Position numbers and translations under genes: made by a program. Shown here piece by piece: positions 6,691 to 11,934 of a DNA stretch of 11,934 nt (positions within the stretch are counted from its first letter, which is position 1; each line of letters begins with the position of its first letter). This stretch comes from Alphaproteobacteria bacterium (GTDB taxonomy: Bacteria > Pseudomonadota > Alphaproteobacteria > Micropepsales > Micropepsaceae), in contig PKWC01000263.1 in assembly GCA_003131925.1 (NCBI GenBank), positions 12,662 through 24,595 of the forward strand. Direction: 5' to 3'. Under the pieces are notes generated by a model that saw nothing but the letters and a program-made list of their open reading frames with translations, made no database searches and had not been told where the DNA came from.

Positions 6691-7700
6691 GATTTTGCGT
6701 CCGCGCGCGGTGCCGCGTTCTTCTCCAATTGTCCCTCCACATGTCCGCCGAACCTGGCGCGCAACGCGGAAAGCAGCTTGTCGCCGAATCCGTGCTGAAC
6801 GCGCGAGCGGAAGCGGGCAAACAGCGCGGCCGTGAGCACCTGCGCCGGCACCGCTTCCTCGATCGCTGCGTTGATTGTCCACCGGCCCTCGCCGGAATCG
6901 TCGACGAACCCGCTGAACTCGGCGAGCTGCGGGCTTTCGGCAAGCGCCATTGACGCCAGATCGAGCAACCAGGAGGAGATGACGCTGCCGCGCCGCCACA
7001 CTTCGGCAATGTCGGCGAGATCCAGCTCGTAGCGGTCTGCTTCGGGAAGGAATTCACCTCCCTTGCCGCGCAGGATCGCGAATCCTTCCGCGTAGGCCTG
7101 CATGAGTCCGTACTCGATGCCATTGTGGATCATCTTGACGAAGTGTCCGGCGCCTGCGGGCCCGGCGTGCAGATATCCCTTCTCCGGGCGTGGATCGCGG
7201 CCTTCGCGTTTGGGCGTTCGGGAAATATCGCCTGAACCGGGCGCGAGATCTCCAAACACGGGATCGAGACGATCAATCACGTCTTTCTCGCCCCCGATCA
7301 TCATGCAGTAGCCGCGTTCGGCGCCCCAGATTCCGCCCGAAGTACCGACATCGACATAGTGGATGCCTTTTGGCGCGAGTTTTTTTGCCCGCCTTATATC
7401 GTCGCGATAGAAGCTGTTGCCCCCATCAATGATCGTGTCTCCTCTTTCAAACAGTTCCGATAGCGCCGTAACGGTGTCTTCGGTGGGCTCTCCTGACGGC
7501 AGCATCACCCAGGCGGTACGTGGCGGGGCAAGCAGCGACGCGAGATCGGAGAGCACGCGGGCTCCTCTGGCGTCAAGCTTCTCCAGGCGCTCTATCGCCT
7601 GCACGTCGCGATCAAACACAACGACGTCGTGACCGCGGTCGATCAGGCGATGGGCGATGTTGCCGCCCATCCGTCCCAGTCCGATCATGGCGATCTGCAT
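6687..7700 (-). CDS. gnd: 6-phosphogluconate dehydrogenase, decarboxylating (short form)
   Basis: Gnd oxidises and decarboxylates 6-phosphogluconate to ribulose-5-phosphate. The 337-residue protein belongs to the short bacterial class; E. coli Gnd has 468 residues and a longer helical C-terminal domain. Motifs are GLGRMGGN (7-14), IIDGGNSFYRDD (90-101), the substrate loop TSGGIWG (120-126) and GHFVKMIHNGIEYG (185-198, with catalytic K189 and N193). After the second strand comes VFDRD (28-32). D32 replaces the Ser/Thr that helps hold the NADP phosphate in E. coli, which fits the NAD+ preference reported for short-form enzymes. The start is ATG 7700, 8 nt after the tal-pgi stop, with AGGAG overlapping that stop. 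Its own stop overlaps zwf by 4 nt, so the two are likely translationally coupled. Confidence 0.96.
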   Translation of the reverse strand: MQIAMIGLGRMGGNIAHRLIDRGHDVVVFDRDVQAIERLEKLDARGARVLSDLASLLAPPRTAWVMLPSGEPTEDTVTALSELFERGDTIIDGGNSFYRDDIRRAKKLAPKGIHYVDVGTSGGIWGAERGYCMMIGGEKDVIDRLDPVFGDLAPGSGDISRTPKREGRDPRPEKGYLHAGPAGAGHFVKMIHNGIEYGLMQAYAEGFAILRGKGGEFLPEADRYELDLADIAEVWRRGSVISSWLLDLASMALAESPQLAEFSGFVDDSGEGRWTINAAIEEAVPAQVLTAALFARFRSRVQHGFGDKLLSALRARFGGHVEGQLEKNAAPRADAKS

Positions 7701-7708
7701 GTCGTCTC

Positions 7709-10531
7709 CTACGCCAACGCCTGTTCCATGGCCTTGCCGAGCGCATCGAGGCCGCCCGGAAGATCGTCCAGATGCAGGCGGATGGCGCGGCGGCCGCGTT
7801 CGTTGAGGACCTCAAAATCGCCCTGCGCCTGCGCCAGTTCGACGGCGCCGAAGGTCAATTTGCGGTTCTCGATCGGCATCTCGTCCGAATGGTCGCAGGT
7901 GAGAGTGAGAAAGACGCCGCTGTTGGGTCCTCCCTTGTAGGCCTGTCCGGTGGAATGAAGGTAGCGCGGTCCAAATCCCAGACAGGTGGCGACGTGTTTT
8001 CGATCGCGCACCTTCATCCGAATGGCCTGCAACGCTTTTTCATGCTGCGGTGAGCGCTGCATATAGGCAAGGAGCGCGAAGTAGTCATTCGCCCGAACTC
8101 GCGCGAGATGGATTCGAAGACAGTCAGCGAGAGACCGAGCCCGGGAAATCTCCTCCTTGCACAGCGTGTCGGCGTAGACCGCTACGCCATCATGCACAAA
8201 ATCGGGCCGCGCCGGTCGAGCTGATTCGGCGTGTTCGATGCGATCGGTCAATTGACGCGTGCGCTGCTTGCTCGCCTCGACATCGGGCTGATCGAAAGGA
8301 TTGATCGAGAGCACGGCGCCCGCAACGGCGACCGCCATCTCCCAGACGATGAACAATTGTGCGATTTGGTACGTGTCTTCGATCGCCAGGCGCAGGACAG
8401 GGTGGCCGCGCTCCTGCAGATCCTGCAGCTGCGTGCCGCAATCGTCGTCGCCCGACAGATGAAGATGAACGAAAACCCGGTCGTCCCCGTAGGATTCCGG
8501 CCCGCTCAGGATTTCGCCATCGATCGGAATGAAACCTTTGCCCTGCTTTCCGGTGGATTCGGCGAGCAATTGCTCCAACCATGCGCCCATGCTGGCGATC
8601 GAGCGTGATGCGACGATGGTAATCTTGTCGCGCTTGAAATCCCGCGCGAGAACGCCCAGCGCCACACCGAGGCGAACTCCCGGATTGGCCGAAGGCGGAA
8701 CGAGGGCCTCGCAGCTCTGCGTCATGCGTGCGGCTTCTGCGAGGAGACGCTTGATGTCGAGACCAATCAGGGCGGCGGGTACAAGACCGAATTTCGACAG
8801 CACGGAGAATCGTCCGCCAATTGCGGGATCGCCATGAAAGACGTGCAGAAATCCATTGCGCCGCGCCGATTCGTCCAATGGGGTGCCCGGATCGGTAATG
8901 GCAATGAAGTGCTTTGCAGCGGTTCCGTTCGCTGCGGTATCGCTCAACACACGAAGAAAGTGGTCCTGAAGGATATTTGGCTCGAGTGTGGTGCCCGATT
9001 TGGAACTGACCAGGAAATATGCCTCCCCGGGAGACAGCGCGCGTTCGACCGCGCGGATCTGGTCGGGATCCGTTGAATCCAGAACCGTCAGGTGCGGCCA
9101 ACCCTGCCGATGACCGAATGTGTCACCTAGGACCTGGGCTCCCAGGCTCGACCCTCCCATCCCGAGCAGTACAACCTGGCCGAGGTGCGCGCCCTCGCTC
9201 TCCTGCGCCAGTGCGTCGAGTGACGCCCGATTGGCGGCTTCGTGCCGCGCTATCTCGAGCCAGCCGAGCCAGCGATCCTCGTCGGCACCCGTCCACACTG
9301 ATTTGTCATGCGCCCACAGACGGCGAATATTTCCTTCGCGCGTCCAGAGCGCCAGCTCCGAATCCACGCCATTCTGGGCATCTCCCAACGAAGCAGTGAA
9401 GCGCAAGAGCTTCCCGTCGAGAATTTTGGCGCGCTTTTCCGCTAGTGCCGCGTAGAGCGCATCTGCCGCTTCGGAGAATTTCTCGACTCCCTCGGTCACC
9501 AGCTCGTCGGTTATCCTCTCGAGCGACACGTTGACGGTTTCCAGACGCGCGAGCACTGCGCGCGCTTCGTCCACGCCCGCCTCCAGAGTGGCGGCCGGGT
9601 GGCCGTGATCGCGAAACGCACTGAGCGTCTCGAGCGGAATCGTGTTCACCGTGTCGCGTCCGATGAGTGCGTCGATGTAGATGGTGTCGGGATAGGATTT
9701 GTTCTTGGTGCTGGTTGAAGCCCAGAGAAGGCGTTGGGGCTTCGCACCCATCGCCGCGAGCTTCGCCCACCGTTCGCCGGCGAACGCCTGTTTGAAGTAC
9801 TCATAGGCGAGCTTTGCGTTGGCAATTGCCGCTTTGCCCAGCAACGATTCGACGTTTCTGCGTGCTCCGCCGTCATGTGCGAGCACGTTTTCCAGCTCCG
9901 CGTCGACCTTCGAATCGATTCGGCTGACGAAGAAGCTTGCAACGCTTGCAATCGAGTCGAGCCGGCCGTTGCGCGAGAGCGTCTCGAGGCCTGCAAGAAA
10001 GGCTTCGACAACCTCCTCGTACCGGCTGCGTGCGAACAGAAGTGTGATGTTGATATTGATGCCTTCGCCGATGAGCGTGCGAATCGCCGGAATGCCTTCG
10101 CGTGTGCCTGGAATCTTCACCATCAGGTTCGGCCGGCCGATTTCGCGCCAAAGGGCGCGCGCTTCGGCGACGGAAGCAGCCGTGTCATAGGCAAGATAGG
10201 GCGAGACCTCGATGCTGATATAGCCATCCACTCCGTGACTCGTGTCGTAGACGGGGCGCAACGCATCCGCCGCGATCTGTATGTCGCGCACGCTCAAACG
10301 GCGAAAGATCGTGCCTACTCCGCAACCGTCGGAGACGCAGCGCTTGATGTCGGCATCGTATTCCGTGCCGTGGCTTATGGCTTTTTCGAAGATGGACGGG
10401 TTGGACGTCATCCCTTTGAGTCCATCCTCATCCAGCAGCTGCCGGAATTCCGCGCTCCCGAGAAATTCGCGGCTCAGAAAATCGAGCCAGACGGATTGCC
10501 CGAACTGCTCGAGCTGTCTCACGCGGTTCAT
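7709..10531 (-). CDS. tal-pgi: Bifunctional transaldolase / phosphoglucose isomerase fusion
   Basis: One uninterrupted 940-residue frame encodes two enzymes. Residues 1 to about 365 are a transaldolase, with GMTSNPSIFEKAI (40-52), NLMVKIPGT holding the Schiff-base Lys139, NITLLFA (161-167) and RLLWASTSTK (267-276). It moves a dihydroxyacetone unit between sugar phosphates. From about 375 onward is a phosphoglucose isomerase, interconverting G6P and F6P: LLGMGGSSLG (455-464), SSKSGTT (509-515), GGRFSVLSKFGLVPAAL (572-588), the probable catalytic Glu658 in ESTGKQGKG, and Lys755 in DVEASK. The C-terminal 185 residues, with GPRYLHSTGQAYKGGPNSG, are usual for such fusions. I know this fusion from acetic acid bacteria and rhizobial relatives. 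The start ATG 10531 has AAGGAG 6 nt upstream, and its ATGA overlaps the tkt stop. No separate pgi is visible. Confidence 0.96.
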   Translation of the reverse strand: MNRVRQLEQFGQSVWLDFLSREFLGSAEFRQLLDEDGLKGMTSNPSIFEKAISHGTEYDADIKRCVSDGCGVGTIFRRLSVRDIQIAADALRPVYDTSHGVDGYISIEVSPYLAYDTAASVAEARALWREIGRPNLMVKIPGTREGIPAIRTLIGEGININITLLFARSRYEEVVEAFLAGLETLSRNGRLDSIASVASFFVSRIDSKVDAELENVLAHDGGARRNVESLLGKAAIANAKLAYEYFKQAFAGERWAKLAAMGAKPQRLLWASTSTKNKSYPDTIYIDALIGRDTVNTIPLETLSAFRDHGHPAATLEAGVDEARAVLARLETVNVSLERITDELVTEGVEKFSEAADALYAALAEKRAKILDGKLLRFTASLGDAQNGVDSELALWTREGNIRRLWAHDKSVWTGADEDRWLGWLEIARHEAANRASLDALAQESEGAHLGQVVLLGMGGSSLGAQVLGDTFGHRQGWPHLTVLDSTDPDQIRAVERALSPGEAYFLVSSKSGTTLEPNILQDHFLRVLSDTAANGTAAKHFIAITDPGTPLDESARRNGFLHVFHGDPAIGGRFSVLSKFGLVPAALIGLDIKRLLAEAARMTQSCEALVPPSANPGVRLGVALGVLARDFKRDKITIVASRSIASMGAWLEQLLAESTGKQGKGFIPIDGEILSGPESYGDDRVFVHLHLSGDDDCGTQLQDLQERGHPVLRLAIEDTYQIAQLFIVWEMAVAVAGAVLSINPFDQPDVEASKQRTRQLTDRIEHAESARPARPDFVHDGVAVYADTLCKEEISRARSLADCLRIHLARVRANDYFALLAYMQRSPQHEKALQAIRMKVRDRKHVATCLGFGPRYLHSTGQAYKGGPNSGVFLTLTCDHSDEMPIENRKLTFGAVELAQAQGDFEVLNERGRRAIRLHLDDLPGGLDALGKAMEQALA

Positions 10532-11934
10532 GACTGGCTCCTTGCGCGCGCGATCTCGGCGCGCACCGCTTCCTCAACCGCCGCAGCGGTAATACCGAAA
10601 TGTTCATAGACATCGGCCGCTGGAGCCGAAGCGCCGAAGCTTCTCATGCCAATTTTGGCGCCCTCTCGCCCCACATAACGATCCCAGCCAATCGTGCTTG
10701 CGGCCTCGACGGACACACGCGCGCATATTCCTGGCGGCAGAACGCTGTCACGGTAGCGTTGGGGCTGCGCTTCGAAAAGCTCCCAGCTTGGCATCGACAC
10801 AACGCGGACAGGAACCCCTGCGCTGCCCAGGGATTCCTGTGCCGCAACCGCCAACGAAACCTCGCTGCCGCTGGCGATGATGATCGCCTGCGGCGCGGCG
10901 CCGTCGGGATCGGCGAGAATATAAGCTCCATGTGCAACGCCCCTTGCTGGTCCATATTTTCCGCGGTCCAGCGTCGGAAGTTTTTGTCGTGAGAGGACGA
11001 GGCACGCCGGGCGGTTGGTAAGCGCCATGATGACCCGCCAGCTTTCTGCGGTTTCGTTGGCGTCGCACGGCCTCAACAGCACGATGCCCGGAATGGCTCG
11101 CAGCCCGACGAGCTGCTCGATCGGCTGGTGCGTGGGACCGTCTTCTCCCAGTCCGATCGAATCGTGGGTAAAAATGAAAATGCTCGGAATCTGCATCAGT
11201 GCGGAGAGGCGGATTGCAGGGCGCATATAGTCGCTGAAGATGAGGAACGTCGCGCCATAGGCGCGTATGCCGGAGAGCGTGAGTCCGTTGACGACCGTGC
11301 CCATCGCATGTTCGCGAATTCCAAAATGGAAATTGCGGCCACCGAATGAGCCCGGCTCGAAATCGCCTGCGCCGCTGATCTGTGTTTTCGTCGACGGCGC
11401 GAGATCGGCGGCGCCTCCCATAAGCCACGGCACTGAGGCGGCGATCGCATTCAACACCTTGCTGGCGCTGTCACGCGTGGCGACGCCCTTCTCGTCAGTG
11501 GGAAAGTTCTGAATCCCCGCGTCCCACGGGTCCGGCAGCCGAAATGTGCGCATCTGGTCGAGTTCGCGCGCCAGGTCGGGCTGCGCGTCCCGGTAGCGTC
11601 GCTCGAGCGCCTGCCAGTCGGCATGCAGTTTGGCGCCGCGGCTGCCCACTCCGGCAGCGAAATGCTCCTTCACACCGTCGGGAACATAGAAGATGGTGTC
11701 TTCCGGCCAGTGATAGGCCCGCTTTGCGGCGCGCACTTCATCGGCGCCGAGCGCTTCTCCATGTGCCTCCTTGGTGTCCTGCTTGTTGGGCGCGCCGTAA
11801 CCGATATGGCTTCGCAGGATGATAAGTGAGGGTTGGCTCTTGGCCGCCGCCGCAACGCTCAAAGCCTCGTCGATCGCAGCGGTATCGTTTGCATCGGCGA
11901 CGTGCTGCACGTTCCAGCCATAGGCTTCGAAGCG
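10528..11934 (-). CDS. tkt: Transketolase, C-terminal 468 residues (5' end outside window)
   Basis: Transketolase uses thiamine diphosphate to move two-carbon units between sugar phosphates in the non-oxidative pentose phosphate branch. The frame is open to the right edge, beginning RFEAYGW there; E. coli TktA has 663 residues, so roughly 195 N-terminal residues, including most of the ThDP pyrophosphate-binding part, are missing. What is seen is the end of the PP domain (SHIGYGAPNKQDTKEAHG), the whole PYR domain with MGGAADLAPS, FGIREHAMG (the cofactor-activating Glu), THDSIGLGEDGPTHQPIEQL and RPCDANE, and the C-terminal domain with SGSEVSLAV, RVVSMPS and FGASAPA. The stop TGA shares a 4-nt ATGA with the tal-pgi start, indicating coupling. 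The promoter for this operon must lie upstream of the window. Confidence 0.97.
   Translation of the reverse strand, partial: RFEAYGWNVQHVADANDTAAIDEALSVAAAAKSQPSLIILRSHIGYGAPNKQDTKEAHGEALGADEVRAAKRAYHWPEDTIFYVPDGVKEHFAAGVGSRGAKLHADWQALERRYRDAQPDLARELDQMRTFRLPDPWDAGIQNFPTDEKGVATRDSASKVLNAIAASVPWLMGGAADLAPSTKTQISGAGDFEPGSFGGRNFHFGIREHAMGTVVNGLTLSGIRAYGATFLIFSDYMRPAIRLSALMQIPSIFIFTHDSIGLGEDGPTHQPIEQLVGLRAIPGIVLLRPCDANETAESWRVIMALTNRPACLVLSRQKLPTLDRGKYGPARGVAHGAYILADPDGAAPQAIIIASGSEVSLAVAAQESLGSAGVPVRVVSMPSWELFEAQPQRYRDSVLPPGICARVSVEAASTIGWDRYVGREGAKIGMRSFGASAPAADVYEHFGITAAAVEEAVRAEIARARSQS

Noticed and set aside
5794..6798. A 334-codon plus-strand open frame
   Set aside because: It is antisense to zwf and the end of gnd. 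GC-rich codon use on the minus strand makes such shadows common, and I recognise no domain in it.
6691..6999. An extra 103 codons upstream of zwf in the same frame
   Set aside because: The stretch is Arg- and Ala-rich, lies wholly over gnd, and precedes the family's normal N-terminus. The GTG at 6690 gives a product of usual length with a 4-nt coupling overlap.

Overview
The window is a tightly packed block of central-carbon genes. It suggests an alphaproteobacterium, perhaps Hyphomicrobiales or an acetic-acid-bacterium relative. The evidence is the GC-rich sequence, the fused transaldolase/phosphoglucose isomerase, the short-form 6-phosphogluconate dehydrogenase, and a textbook match to the EcfG general-stress promoter, which is specific to Alphaproteobacteria. 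I cannot name a genus.

Eight genes lie on the minus strand, read from right to left: tkt (5' end cut off by the window), tal-pgi (one fused ORF), gnd, zwf, pgl, a GH15 glycoside hydrolase, otsB and otsA. The first six junctions are characteristic of one operon: a 4-nt overlap (tkt/tal-pgi), 8 nt (tal-pgi/gnd), a 4-nt overlap (gnd/zwf), 10 nt (zwf/pgl) and 7 nt (pgl/GH15). Two looser gaps follow: 79 nt before otsB, given the start preferred here, and 134 nt before otsA. The left edge carries, on the plus strand, the last 56 codons of a probable MFS transporter. It converges on otsA and overlaps it tail to tail by 127 nt. There is no gene-free stretch over 300 nt, and I saw no tRNA, rRNA, CRISPR array, insertion sequence or prophage.

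The genes share one metabolic hub, glucose-6-phosphate. Pgi interconverts G6P and F6P. Zwf, Pgl and Gnd carry G6P through the oxidative pentose phosphate branch to ribulose-5-phosphate. Tkt and Tal return pentoses to F6P and glyceraldehyde-3-phosphate. OtsA joins G6P to UDP-glucose and OtsB dephosphorylates the product to trehalose. The GH15 enzyme may hydrolyse trehalose or an alpha-glucan back to glucose. Rpe, Rpi, glucokinase and Entner-Doudoroff genes are not in the window.

The observations most worth following are: a near-perfect EcfG-type stress promoter in the otsB-otsA gap that would uncouple the last gene from the rest; an OtsA C-terminal tail read entirely from the antisense of conserved transporter codons; residues in both Zwf and Gnd hinting at NAD+ rather than NADP+ use; and a 28-codon frame that exactly bridges the GH15 stop and the otsB start. 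These are refinements of known biochemistry. I do not see an undescribed system here.
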